The notes under the pieces are model-generated. The model saw only the letters and a program-made list of their open reading frames with translations, ran no database searches and was not told where the DNA came from. Positions 34,604-42,655 of a stretch of 64,000 nucleotides of DNA are shown piece after piece. How positions within the stretch are numbered: position 1 is the first letter of the stretch; every line of letters begins with the position of its first letter. The translations under genes and the position numbers were made by a program. This DNA is from Nannocystis exedens (lineage in GTDB: Bacteria > Myxococcota_A > Polyangia > Nannocystales > Nannocystaceae), in assembly GCF_002343915.1 (NCBI RefSeq), contig NZ_NETK01000001.1, positions 6,028,001 to 6,092,000 of the forward strand, read 5' to 3'.

Positions 34604-34655
34604 GCAAGATGTCCTGATGGATATGTTTTTCAGGGCATGTTTACTGGGGCAGGCC
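34600..34655. repeat. Palindromic elements between two lipoprotein genes
   Basis: GCATGCAAGATGTCCTGATG, ATATGTTTTTCAGGGCATGT and GGGGCAGG fill the whole junction. They include the start codon of paralog A and the stop of paralog B. Confidence 0.65.
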
Positions 34656-35606
34656 GCAGACGCCGAGGTTCTCGAGCCCGGGCTCCGGCGGGTCTTCGCC
34701 CCACCACGGCAGGCACTCCTGGCCCTGGCCCGGGCAGGTGTTCGGCAGCGAGGTGGCGCAGAACGGCAGGCAGCAGCCGCTGGACTGCGGGTCGCACTCC
34801 TCGGCCAGCGTCGTGCCCATGCAGTAGAGGCCGGCGTCGCACTCGTTGGCGTAATCGCACGGGTCGAAGACTTGGCCCTCGTCGCCGCTCGCGTCGAGCA
34901 CGCAGATGAACGCGTGCGGGTCGCCGGGGTTCGGGATGCACAGGTCTCCGCCGTCGCAGTCCTGCTGCAGCGGGTCGCAACTCGGCAGGCACAGCGTGAT
35001 GACGCCCTCGGCGGTGAGGATGCAGGACGACTCCGGGTCGGGGCAGCCCGGCTGGTCGGGGCTGCCGGTGCAGTAGGCGATGCACGTCCCCTTGCCGTCG
35101 ACCACGTCCCAGCACATCAGGCCGACGTCGCAGCTGTCCTCGCCGCTGACGTGCGAGCCGAACACCTCGCACGGCTCGTACAGCCCGTCGGGGTCGGGCA
35201 CCACGTCGACGCACTTGAGGCTCTCCCACGCGAGGTCGCCGTCGCCCGAGTAGGCGTTGCACTTCTGGCCCTCGGGACAGTCCTGCACCCACTGGTCGCA
35301 TTCTTTCCCGACGGGCCCGCCGTCGGGCGGGTTGATGAAGTCCACGGTGTCGCCGTCGGTGCCCGACGGGTCGGAGCCGGCGCTCGTCGCGGTGACGACC
35401 GGATCGTCGCCGGGGCCGGTCGTCGGGCTCGTGGTCGTGGTCGTGGTCGTGGTCGTCGTCGTGCCGGGCGCCGGCGCCGTCGAGCCGTCGCCGGTGTCGC
35501 CGGTCGGGTCGCCGGCCTCGGTCGCGCTCGAGCCGAAGTCGCCCGGCCGCGAGACGCAGCCGCTCAGCGTGAGCCACGCGAGCGCTAGACATGCTCTTTT
35601 AGACAT
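34641..35606 (-). CDS. Cys-rich lipoprotein, paralog B
   Basis: 321 residues from ATG 35606. The signal is ALAWLTLSGCVS (lipobox LSGC). A linker with a run of 11 Thr follows (residues ~45-56, encoded by GTGGTC-type hexamers on the plus strand). The Cys-rich body repeats the order seen in paralog A: KECDQWVQDCPEGQKCNAY, YEPCEVFGSHVSGEDSCD, CDPLQQDCDGGDLCIP, FICVLDASGDEGQ, DPCDYANECDAGLYC, SGCCLPFCAT, GQGQECLPWWGE. Start codon and first codons (MSKRACLAL) are built from palindromic half-elements. Surface lipoprotein of unknown function. Confidence 0.75.
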   Translation of the reverse strand: MSKRACLALAWLTLSGCVSRPGDFGSSATEAGDPTGDTGDGSTAPAPGTTTTTTTTTTTSPTTGPGDDPVVTATSAGSDPSGTDGDTVDFINPPDGGPVGKECDQWVQDCPEGQKCNAYSGDGDLAWESLKCVDVVPDPDGLYEPCEVFGSHVSGEDSCDVGLMCWDVVDGKGTCIAYCTGSPDQPGCPDPESSCILTAEGVITLCLPSCDPLQQDCDGGDLCIPNPGDPHAFICVLDASGDEGQVFDPCDYANECDAGLYCMGTTLAEECDPQSSGCCLPFCATSLPNTCPGQGQECLPWWGEDPPEPGLENLGVCGLPQ

Positions 35607-35836
35607 GTTTTCGACGACATGGCCTGAAGGGCATGTCGCTCGGGCAGGCGCGGGGGAGGCCGAGCGACGGAGGGCGACGCTGCGCAGAGCGCTCAAACTC
35701 ATCATTTCGGCAGTCTATCCGATTAAAAGTGCCTTAAGAGATAAAACGATGGTTAGTTAAGGTGGAATTGAAGAGCGATAATGCGCGGGGCGGGTCGAGT
35801 CACCGGCTATGTTCAACATGTCTTGAGGAACATGTT
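35584..35836. repeat. Palindromic elements upstream of the lipoprotein pair
   Basis: AGACATGCTC, AGACATGTTTTCGACGACATGG and GGGCATGTCGC lie between 35584 and 35640. A separate, well-formed element AACATGTC-TTGAG-GAACATGTT is at 35815-35836. The ~230 bases between this gene pair and the DUF2306 gene otherwise contain no gene. Confidence 0.65.
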
Positions 35837-35954
35837 CGTGCCGGGGCTCGGCGACCGCGGCGTCATGCGCCGCAGCTGCGCGGCGCTCGCCCACCCCGGC
35901 GAGGCTCGCAGCGCAGCCGGGTGACCGCTGTACGGCGAGCCCCGGCGGCGCGCG

Positions 35955-36668
35955 TCAGGCCGGGGTCGCCTCGGCGAACGGCCGGTCCGGGTCGCGCCGG
36001 AGGTGGCGCTCGACCAGCACGAGCGCGAGGATCCAGCTCGAGCAGGCGACGATCGCCGCGCCGACGCGCTGCAGCAGCTGTTCGTCGTCCGCGCCGAGCA
36101 GCAGGTACAGGGCGACGAAGATCGGCACGCCGATCAGGCGATGGATCACGATCGGCATCGTCAGCGCGAAGCTGCGGATCATCCACCGCCCGTGCTCGGC
36201 GACGCGGCGCTGCCGGAGCCGGACCACGCCGACCGCGGTGACCGACAGCCGCAGCGGGGCGAGCACCAGGCTGCTGGCGCCGGCGACCGGCCCGAACGGC
36301 GAGTGATAGGCGACGAACAGCCCGGCCAGCGCGCTCGGCAGCACACCCGCGAGCACGTAGACGCGGCCGACGATCCGGTGGACCCGAGGCCGCCGGCGCC
36401 GCAGCCACGGCCAGATCGGCAGGCACCAGGTCACCATCGCCACCGCGCCGCAGGTCACGTGCACGACCAGCGCCGGGAAGTAGGCCGGCACGTCCGCGGG
36501 CGGCGGGACGCGCGAGCGGGCCGGGTCGAGCGACAGGTAGGGCGGCAGCGAGAACGCCAGGAACGCCAGGGCCGTGAGCGCGAGCGGCAACATGCCGCGC
36601 TGCCGCCGGCACCGGCGCGAGCGGGGGGCGTGGGCGGCCTCGCGGCTCCGTTCGGGGAGGAGGACCAT
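35955..36668 (-). CDS. DUF2306 membrane protein
   Basis: 237 residues with about seven hydrophobic segments (LPLALTALAFLAFSLPPYL, FPALVVHVTCGAVAMVTW, VYVLAGVLPSALAGLFVAY, LVLAPLRLSVTAVGVV, MPIVIHRLIGVPIFVALYLL, VGAAIVACSSWILALVLV). VHVTCGAVA and RVHRIVGRVYVLAG, together with RVAEHGRWMIRSFALT, are hallmarks of the DUF2306 family of inner-membrane proteins, which have conserved His in membrane helices and unknown function. ATG 36668 was selected; the longer open frame adds only an Arg-rich stretch. It stands alone and downstream of an element pair. Confidence 0.75.
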   Translation of the reverse strand: MVLLPERSREAAHAPRSRRCRRQRGMLPLALTALAFLAFSLPPYLSLDPARSRVPPPADVPAYFPALVVHVTCGAVAMVTWCLPIWPWLRRRRPRVHRIVGRVYVLAGVLPSALAGLFVAYHSPFGPVAGASSLVLAPLRLSVTAVGVVRLRQRRVAEHGRWMIRSFALTMPIVIHRLIGVPIFVALYLLLGADDEQLLQRVGAAIVACSSWILALVLVERHLRRDPDRPFAEATPA

Positions 36669-36859
36669 GGCGATGATACCTTCGCCGCCGGGTCGCCGCC
36701 GGGCGCCGCGCCGATTCGGGGGTGGGGCCTGTCGTCCGCCAGGCGGCGGCTGAGGCCGTCGCGGCCGTTCACGCGCCACTGACGCCCGCTCGTGACTGTG
36801 CGGCCCGTCGGGTCGCTGTCGCTGTTCCGGGTGACTTCCATGAAGCGACCTCGCGCTGT

Positions 36860-36925
36860 GATTTCATGTCTCCTGAAACATGTATGGAAAACCATGTCCA
36901 GGAGGCCAGGCCGGAGGTCACCCGC
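36860..36925. repeat. Palindromic elements in the intergenic region
   Basis: TTCATGTCTCCTGAAACATG (36864-36882) and ACCATGTCCAGGAGGCCAGG follow each other. The element arms are CATGT and ACATG. Confidence 0.6.
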
Positions 36926-36962
36926 GCGACGGCGAGCGAGCCGGGCCGCCCTTCACGCCGGT

Positions 36963-37427
36963 TCAGCGCGCGATCGTCCACTCCGCGCGCGACAGGACCG
37001 CCAGCGCGCCGTGCTCGCCGCGGCCGAGCACCGTCTGCGTCACCGTCACGGCGGGCGGCAGCGACGGGTCGCGGCGCAGGGCCCAGCGGACCGCGCGCTC
37101 GACCTCGGCGGCGCTGGCCACCTCGCCGAGCACGTGGGCGCTGGCCGGCTTGCGGCGGCCGTAGCCGGCGCGGCCGAGCGTGCGGACGGGCGGGTCGTGC
37201 CACTCGGGGACGTGCAGGCGCAGGCGCTCGAGCGGCACCGGCGCTCCGCGCGGGTCTCTCGCCTTGTACACCGCCAGCCGGTCGATCGCCCGCGAGAACA
37301 TCGAGGGCAGCGAGAAGGGGTACAGCTCGCGTACGATGGGTGGCACCACCAGCAAGAGCCCGGCCACGCTGAGCACGAACCACCGCTCCCAGCGCGCCCC
37401 CGACTGCGTCGCCGCCTCGCCGGCCAC
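36963..37427 (-). CDS. Small membrane-anchored protein divergent from the heme receptor
   Basis: 155 residues from GTG 37427 (171 from ATG 37475). One hydrophobic helix (WFVLSVAGLLLVVPPIV) is followed by ~130 residues: ELYPFSLPSMFSRAIDRLAVYK, LERLRLHVPEWHDPPVRTLG, ASAHVLGEVASAAEVERAVRWAL and VTVTQTVLGRGEHGALAVL. I do not recognise the family; a similar tail occurs with HTTM-type proteins, but this is only an impression. I prefer the GTG because the codons before it are AT-rich, carry a Fur-like site (37447-37461) and would overlap the other gene's longest frame. Being divergent from the heme operon, it may share its control. Confidence 0.6.
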   Translation of the reverse strand: MAGEAATQSGARWERWFVLSVAGLLLVVPPIVRELYPFSLPSMFSRAIDRLAVYKARDPRGAPVPLERLRLHVPEWHDPPVRTLGRAGYGRRKPASAHVLGEVASAAEVERAVRWALRRDPSLPPAVTVTQTVLGRGEHGALAVLSRAEWTIAR

Positions 37428-37446
37428 GCGGCGGTTCTTGCCCAAA

Positions 37447-37461
37447 TGATTTTGATTTTCA
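37447..37461. promoter_or_regulatory. Fur-like site 1
   Basis: TGATTTT-G-ATTTTCA, a weak 7-1-7 arrangement in an AT-rich patch between divergent genes. It shares TTTTCAAT with site 2. Confidence 0.35.
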
Positions 37462-37520
37462 ATGCGGAGAAACATCACGGCGCGCGCTCTTGACGCCCTC
37501 GACACGGCTGTCGATCAATT

Positions 37521-37535
37521 TGAAATCAGTTTTCA
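37521..37535. promoter_or_regulatory. Fur-like site 2
   Basis: TGAAATC-A-GTTTTCA is a 7-1-7 inverted repeat with six of seven pairs complementary, the geometry of a Fur box. It lies 29 bases before ATG 37564 of the receptor gene, which fits iron-repressed heme uptake. Confidence 0.5.
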
Positions 37536-37563
37536 ATTTCCATCGGCGCTGCTGCTCCTCGCC

Positions 37564-39525
37564 ATGCTGCTGTCCGCGACCACTGCGACCACCGTTCACG
37601 GGGCTCCGCCGCGAAGGCAGCGGCCGCCCGAGGTGCGGCCGGCGAAGGAGAGCAAGACGGTGGTGGTGACCTCGGCGCGGACCGAGCAGGCGATCGGCGA
37701 CGTCGCGGTGTCGACGCGGGTGGTCGACCGGGCCGCGATCGAGGCCTCGGGGGCGGAGACGCTGGCGGGCGTGCTCGAGGAGCAGCCGGGCCTCCAGATC
37801 TTGCGCAGCTTCGCGGGCGCCGGCGGGGTCGGCATCCAGATGCAGGGCCTCGATTCCAAGTACGTGCTGATCCTCGTCGACGGCCAGCGGGCGACCGGGC
37901 GCGTCGGCGGGGTCATCGACCTCGCGCGCTTCCCCGCCGAGGACATCGCCCAGGTCGAGATCGTCAAGGGCCCGGGCAGCTCGCTGTACGGCGCCGACGC
38001 GATCGCGGGGGTCATCAACATCATCACGCGGCGGGCGGCGCGGAAGCTCGAGCTCGACGCGCGGGCCCGCTACGGCAGCTTCCACACCTCCGATCTGAGC
38101 GCCACGATCGGCGGCGCGCGCGGGCGCTGGAGCACCCGCTGGAGCGGCGGCTGGCACTACACCGCCGGCTTCGACCGCGACCGCAGCACCCCCTCGACCA
38201 CCGGCAGCCGCGGTCACTCCTTCAACGCCTCGCAGCGGACCGAGTTCCGCGTGCGCCGCGACATCAACCTCGGCCTCACCGCCGACTATCAGCGGCGCGA
38301 CCTCCACGGCATCGACAGCAACGCCGCCGGGGCCGTGTTCGACCGCAACAACCTGACCCAGACCGCCTCGGTCAGCTTCATCCCCGAGATCACCTGGGAC
38401 GCGCCGGCGCGGCTGCGGCTGGTCGCCCATCTGGCCCACTTCGACGACCACTACGTCCTCGACCAGCGCAAGTCGGACGCGCTCGATCAGTCGCAGCGCA
38501 CCAAGGATACGTTGGGACAGCTCGGCGCCCAGTACGACCACATGATCGCCGGCCGGCACATGTTCAGCGCCGGCATCGAGACCCAGCTCGAGTACCTCTC
38601 GACCCCGCGGCTCGCCACCGCCTCGTCCGACCGCCAGCGGTTCGCCCTCTACGCCCAGGACGAGTGGAAGGTCGCCCTGAGGCCGCTCGTCATCATCGTC
38701 CCCGGCGCGCGGCTCGACCTCGACTCGCAGTTCGGCGGCTACGGCTCGCCGCGCCTGGCCTTCCGCATCGACCCGGCCGAGAGCCTCACGCTGCGCGCCA
38801 GCGCCGGCCTCGGCTTCCGCGCCCCGGCCTTCCGCGAGCTCTACCTCGCCTTCGCCAACCCGGCCGCCGGCTACCGCGTCGCCGGCAACCCCGACCTCAA
38901 GGCCGAGACGGCGCGCAGCGCCACCGCCGGCGTGGCCTGGCGGATCTCCCCGGGCCGCACCCTCACCCTCGATTACTTCCACCACCGCCTCAAAGACCTG
39001 ATCGCCCTCGACGCGACCACGCTGATGCTCGGGTCCGACAACGCCTTCCAGTACATCAACGTCGGCGCCGCCCGCAGCCGGGGCGTCGAGGCCGCGCTGG
39101 CGATCAAGTTCACCGACGTGGTCGACGCCGAGGTCAGCTACACCTTCACCGACGCCCGCGACCTCGAGCTGCGGCGGCGCCTGCCCGGGCGGCCGGCGCA
39201 CCACTCGAGCGCGCGCCTGCGCTGGAAGCACCCGCGCTGGGGCACCTCGGCCCAGGTCCGCGCCGCGGTGTTCGGCAAGCAGTTCTACTACGCCGACAAC
39301 GACGGCGACGGCGTCGAGGAGCCGCTGCGCGTGGCGCCGTACGCCAACGTCGACCTGCGCGTCGCCCAGGACATCCTCGGCGGCAAGCTCACCTTCTTCG
39401 CCGGCGTCGACAACCTGCTCAACGCCGGCGACGCCGCCTATCTGCCGCTCGTACCCCGCCTGTTCTACGGCGGGATCTCGGCCCGGATCCGCACCGACCT
39501 GCCCAAAAGGACACGCAAGCCATGA
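37564..39525 (+). CDS. hmuR: TonB-dependent heme/iron receptor
   Basis: 653 residues from ATG 37564 (687 from ATG 37462). The N-terminal plug has TVVVTSARTEQAIGDVAVST, ILVDGQRATGRVGGVIDL and VEIVKGPGSSLYGADAIAGV with INIITRR. The barrel includes FRAPAFRELYLAF and GNPDLKAETARS, the FRAP/NPxL box known from heme receptors, though no His is visible between them. The protein ends GISARIRTDLPKRTRKP. The next two genes encode HmuY and HemS proteins, which supports heme as ligand. The longer start gives a basic N-terminus but would place the Fur-like site within the coding region, and its extra codons are AT-rich; the start is uncertain. Confidence 0.85.
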   Translation: MLLSATTATTVHGAPPRRQRPPEVRPAKESKTVVVTSARTEQAIGDVAVSTRVVDRAAIEASGAETLAGVLEEQPGLQILRSFAGAGGVGIQMQGLDSKYVLILVDGQRATGRVGGVIDLARFPAEDIAQVEIVKGPGSSLYGADAIAGVINIITRRAARKLELDARARYGSFHTSDLSATIGGARGRWSTRWSGGWHYTAGFDRDRSTPSTTGSRGHSFNASQRTEFRVRRDINLGLTADYQRRDLHGIDSNAAGAVFDRNNLTQTASVSFIPEITWDAPARLRLVAHLAHFDDHYVLDQRKSDALDQSQRTKDTLGQLGAQYDHMIAGRHMFSAGIETQLEYLSTPRLATASSDRQRFALYAQDEWKVALRPLVIIVPGARLDLDSQFGGYGSPRLAFRIDPAESLTLRASAGLGFRAPAFRELYLAFANPAAGYRVAGNPDLKAETARSATAGVAWRISPGRTLTLDYFHHRLKDLIALDATTLMLGSDNAFQYINVGAARSRGVEAALAIKFTDVVDAEVSYTFTDARDLELRRRLPGRPAHHSSARLRWKHPRWGTSAQVRAAVFGKQFYYADNDGDGVEEPLRVAPYANVDLRVAQDILGGKLTFFAGVDNLLNAGDAAYLPLVPRLFYGGISARIRTDLPKRTRKP

Positions 39526-40139
39526 CCCGCCCGCTGCTGCTCACCTTGGCGCTCGCCGTCACCCTCCCCGCCTGCACCGAGAGCTCGCCGTCCGACACCA
39601 CCGACGGCGACGAGCTGCCGACCGACGGCCCGGTCGTCACCGAGGACCTCGGCGACGGCAGCTACGAGTCGGTCCTCGACTCGACCAGCGAGGAGGCGTG
39701 GACCTACTTCGACTTCGAATCGAAGGGCCACGTCGAGCCCGCTGACCCGGCCGACGACAAGGTGTGGGACCTGGCGGCGCTGCGCTTCAACGTCAAGTCG
39801 AACGGCGGCACCTCGGGCAAGGGCGGCGCGCAAGTCGCGATCCTCGAGGGCACCAGCTTCGAGGCCGTCACCGCCGTCCCGACCGAGGGGTGGATCAGCG
39901 ACGAGGCCAGCGGCCCCGGCACCGGCGGCGAGGGGGCCAACGTCGAACCCGGCTACGCCTTCGACAACTGGTTCGACTACAACATCATGGACCACACCCT
40001 CGCGCCCAAGGCCGAACGCGTCTACGTGGTTCGCACGCCCGAGGGCAATCATTACAAGCTGGAGATGCTCGGCTTCTACGACGAGGCCGGTACGCCGGGG
40101 TTCGTCAGCTTCCGCTGGGCCGAGCTGCCGGCCGCGTGA
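39522..40139 (+). CDS. hmuY: HmuY-family heme-binding lipoprotein
   Basis: 205 residues. The signal LLLTLALAVTLPAC is a lipobox. The rest (YESVLDSTSEEAWTYFDFES, DKVWDLAALRFNVKSNGGTS, GGAQVAILEG, VYVVRTPEGNHYKLEMLGFY, PGFVSFRWAEL) is the HmuY fold (PF14064), in which W-x-YFDF, a central N-x-x-SGTSG-like loop and YVI-x-x-Y-x-L-x-x-x are family signs. HmuY proteins capture heme at the cell surface and pass it to the TonB receptor. The ATG overlaps the receptor stop (ATGA), so the two are translationally coupled. Heme-ligand residues cannot be assigned by eye. Confidence 0.85.
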   Translation: MTRPLLLTLALAVTLPACTESSPSDTTDGDELPTDGPVVTEDLGDGSYESVLDSTSEEAWTYFDFESKGHVEPADPADDKVWDLAALRFNVKSNGGTSGKGGAQVAILEGTSFEAVTAVPTEGWISDEASGPGTGGEGANVEPGYAFDNWFDYNIMDHTLAPKAERVYVVRTPEGNHYKLEMLGFYDEAGTPGFVSFRWAELPAA

Positions 40140-40178
40140 ACCCGATCCATACATCCTTCGACCGCCGACGGACTCGCC

Positions 40179-41237
40179 ATGCAACCTGCCTCCACGACTC
40201 CCTCGACCACCCTCGCCCACGCCTGGCGTGACCTCCGCGCCAGCGAGCCGAAGCTGCGGATCCGCGACGCCGCGACCCGCCTCGGCGTCAGCGAGGCCGA
40301 GCTGCGCGCGACCGAGTGCGGCACCACCACGGTCCGCCTCGTCGACGACTGGCCGGCCATCCTGCGCCGGCTGCCGCTGCTCGGCGAGGTCATGGCCCTC
40401 ACGCGCAACGAGAGCGCGGTCCACGAGAAGATCGGCGAGTACACCGAGCCCGAGATCTCGGGGCCGCACGCCATCGTCCACAGCAGCAGCGGCCCCATCG
40501 ACCTGCGGATCTTCCTGTCGAAGTGGGCCCACGGGTTCGCCGTCGAGGAGGACGGCAAGCACAGCCTGCACTTCTTCGACGCCCACGGGGACGCCGTCCA
40601 CAAGGTCTACTCGAAGGAGAAGACCGAGCTGGCCGAGTACCGGATGCTGGTCGACATCTTCCGCGCGGAGGACCAGGGCCAGGCGATCGAGCTGACGCCG
40701 CGGCCGCCTCGCAAGGCGGACACGCCCGACGCCGAGATCGATGTCGCCGCGCTTCAGGCCGGTTGGCGCGACCTGCGCGACACGCACGACTTCTTCGGCC
40801 TGCTGCGCAAGCACGGCGTGTCGCGCCTGCAGGCGATGCGCCTCGCCCCCGAGGGCTTCGTCCGCCCGGTCGCCACCGACAGCATCGACAGGGTGCTGAA
40901 CGCCGCGGCCGCCAGCGAGCTGCCGATCATGATCTTCGTCGGCAACCCCGGGTGCTTGCAGATCCACACCGGCCCGGTGCGCAAGATCGTGCCGATGGGC
41001 CCGTGGATCAACGTGCTCGACCCGGGCTTCAACCTGCACCTGCGCCGCGACCACGTCGCCCGCGCGTTCGTCGTCGACAAGCCGACCGACGACGGCGTCG
41101 TCACCTCGCTCGAGCTGTTCGACGCCCAGGGCGACAACATCGCCCTGCTGTTCGGCGAGCGCAAGCCCGGCCGCCCCGAGCTGCCCGCCTGGCGCGAGCT
41201 GCTCGGGACGATGGATGCCCCCGCGGACATGTCCTGA
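40179..41237 (+). CDS. hemS: Hemin-degrading/heme-handling protein, HemS/HmuS family
   Basis: 352 residues made of two homologous halves: AWRDLRASEPKLRIRDAATR... and GWRDLRDTHDFFGLLRKHGV..., both with the HemS fold. Features: GVSEAELRATECGTTTVRL, ALTRNESAVHEKIGEYTE, DLRIFLSKWAHGFAVEE, IMIFVGNPGCLQIHTGPVRK and WINVLDPGFNLHLRRDHV. HemS/ChuS/HmuS proteins bind cytoplasmic heme and release its iron. It is the third gene of the heme operon. No ABC heme importer (HmuTUV) is present in the window. The stop codon lies inside a palindromic element (41226-41247). Confidence 0.88.
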   Translation: MQPASTTPSTTLAHAWRDLRASEPKLRIRDAATRLGVSEAELRATECGTTTVRLVDDWPAILRRLPLLGEVMALTRNESAVHEKIGEYTEPEISGPHAIVHSSSGPIDLRIFLSKWAHGFAVEEDGKHSLHFFDAHGDAVHKVYSKEKTELAEYRMLVDIFRAEDQGQAIELTPRPPRKADTPDAEIDVAALQAGWRDLRDTHDFFGLLRKHGVSRLQAMRLAPEGFVRPVATDSIDRVLNAAAASELPIMIFVGNPGCLQIHTGPVRKIVPMGPWINVLDPGFNLHLRRDHVARAFVVDKPTDDGVVTSLELFDAQGDNIALLFGERKPGRPELPAWRELLGTMDAPADMS

Positions 41238-41286
41238 AGGGCATGTGACAGCGGACGCGCGCTCCGGTGAATGTCCCGCAGGACAT
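41226..41286. repeat. Two palindromic elements after the heme operon
   Basis: ACATGTCC-TGAA-GGGCATGT (41227-41246) contains the hemS stop codon in its loop. ATGTCC-CGCA-GGACAT (41271-41286) is a perfect 6-bp inverted repeat. They lie between convergent genes, so they could also act as terminator hairpins. Confidence 0.75.
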
Positions 41287-41301
41287 GTCCCCGGGGGCGC
41301 G

Positions 41302-42444
41302 TCACTCGGCGAACGCGACCACCCACCAGTCGTACTGCCCGTTGCCGGAGAGGAAGTCGTAGCCGGCGACCGTCACCTGGCCCGCTCCGTCGATCGCCAC
41401 CCGCTCACCGGTGAGCTGGGCGCAGGCGCGGCGGCCGACCTCGGCGCCGTCGGGGCCGAGGCGCACCACCACCGACGGGGACGGCTCGTCCGGATCGCCG
41501 AGCACGGCGACCTGCCCGGCCTCGTTCATGGCGAGCCCGTCGATGCGCACGCCGACCTCGGCCTCGCTCTTCTCCCACTCGAGCGTCCCGTCGCCCGAGA
41601 ACCGGGCCAGCCCGTGGAGCGTCTCGCCGACGACGACGCCGCCGGCCGCGTCGACGGCGAGGAAGCGGTCCTGCAGCGCCTCCTGGCCCCACTCGACCTC
41701 CCACAGCAGGGCGCCGTCGGGGCCCAGCGATCGCACGCGCCTGGTCGACAGCACCACCGCGACGGTCACGCCGGCGGAGTTGCGCGCGAACGCCTGCATG
41801 AAGTCGGGGTTGGGCTGCTTCCACACGACGGAGCCGGCGGCGTCGAGCAGGACGATCGAGCCCGCGCGGGTGACGACGACCGAGCCGTCGGGCCCGGGCA
41901 CCGGCGCGCCCAGCACGAACCCGTCGGTCGTCGAGGCGAACTCGACCTCCCACAGCAGCGCGCCCTCGACCGAGTACTTGCGCAACCAGTCGCGGGGGAA
42001 CTGCGCCCCGTTCTCGTCGACGCGCAGCACCACGTTGCCCTCGCCGTCGACCCCGCCCCACTGGACCCCGCCGTCCGCGGTCGCGACCTCGAGCGGGGCG
42101 ACCTCGACGCCGAGCGGATCGAGGTCGAGCACGCGGAAGAGGTCGGGCTCGCTCTCGGTCGCGCGCACGTGCCCGCGCGCGTCGACGACGAGGTCGCGGA
42201 TCGAGCTGAACTTGGCGACGTCGTGGGTCCACCGCACGTCGGCGCAGCCCAGCTCGCTGCCCGACCCGCCGCTCGTCGTCGGCGCGTCGCTCGACGTCTC
42301 GCCCGTGGCTGCCTCTCCCGTCGACGCCTCACCCGTCGAGCCGGCGCTCGCGCTCTCGCCGGCCGTCGCGTACGTCCCGCCGCCCTGCGGATCGCACGCC
42401 AGCATCGCACCGAGACAAATAAGCCAGCACTTCGCCCAACCCAT
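41302..42444 (-). CDS. Beta-propeller lipoprotein
   Basis: 380 residues from ATG 42444. The signal is KCWLICLGAMLAC. A linker of ~50 residues rich in Ser/Thr/Gly/Glu follows (GEASTGEAATGETSS). The body consists of PQQ/WD-like blade repeats: IRDLVVDARGHVRATE, VQWGGVDGEGNVVLRVDENG, KYSVEGALLWEVEF, VPGPDGSVVVTRAG, VRSLGPDGALLWEVEWGQ and RFSGDGTLEWEKSE, with WEVEF-type strand ends. Probably a surface propeller of unknown partner. The frame in front of ATG 42444 is open but has no signal peptide. It is convergent with hemS. Confidence 0.7.
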   Translation of the reverse strand: MGWAKCWLICLGAMLACDPQGGGTYATAGESASAGSTGEASTGEAATGETSSDAPTTSGGSGSELGCADVRWTHDVAKFSSIRDLVVDARGHVRATESEPDLFRVLDLDPLGVEVAPLEVATADGGVQWGGVDGEGNVVLRVDENGAQFPRDWLRKYSVEGALLWEVEFASTTDGFVLGAPVPGPDGSVVVTRAGSIVLLDAAGSVVWKQPNPDFMQAFARNSAGVTVAVVLSTRRVRSLGPDGALLWEVEWGQEALQDRFLAVDAAGGVVVGETLHGLARFSGDGTLEWEKSEAEVGVRIDGLAMNEAGQVAVLGDPDEPSPSVVVRLGPDGAEVGRRACAQLTGERVAIDGAGQVTVAGYDFLSGNGQYDWWVVAFAE

Positions 42445-42655
42445 GCCGTAACGATACGCGGCGGCGAGGCGCCGCGCAACGACAGGCCCTGCGCGTGCTC
42501 CGGGTTCGCACGGATCTGCCTGAAAGGACACGCGCGTGACCGGCCCGAGGCCGCCCCCGCGGCAGACCGGTGGGCTCGCGGCGAAGGCGAGCCACCGGCG
42601 CCGCGCACCCGCCGTCGCCGCAGGGGTGCGACCGGCGTGTCGCGATCTCGAGGCC

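Noticed and set aside
37462..37563. Upstream ATG 37462 as the receptor start
   Set aside because: The extra codons are AT-rich, include the best Fur-like site, and would overlap the longest frame of the divergent gene. It is kept as an alternative because it gives a basic N-terminus.
40914..41286. Rho-independent terminator as the only explanation for the hairpins after hemS
   Set aside because: No T tract follows, and the same palindromes occur inside coding regions, so termination alone cannot explain them.
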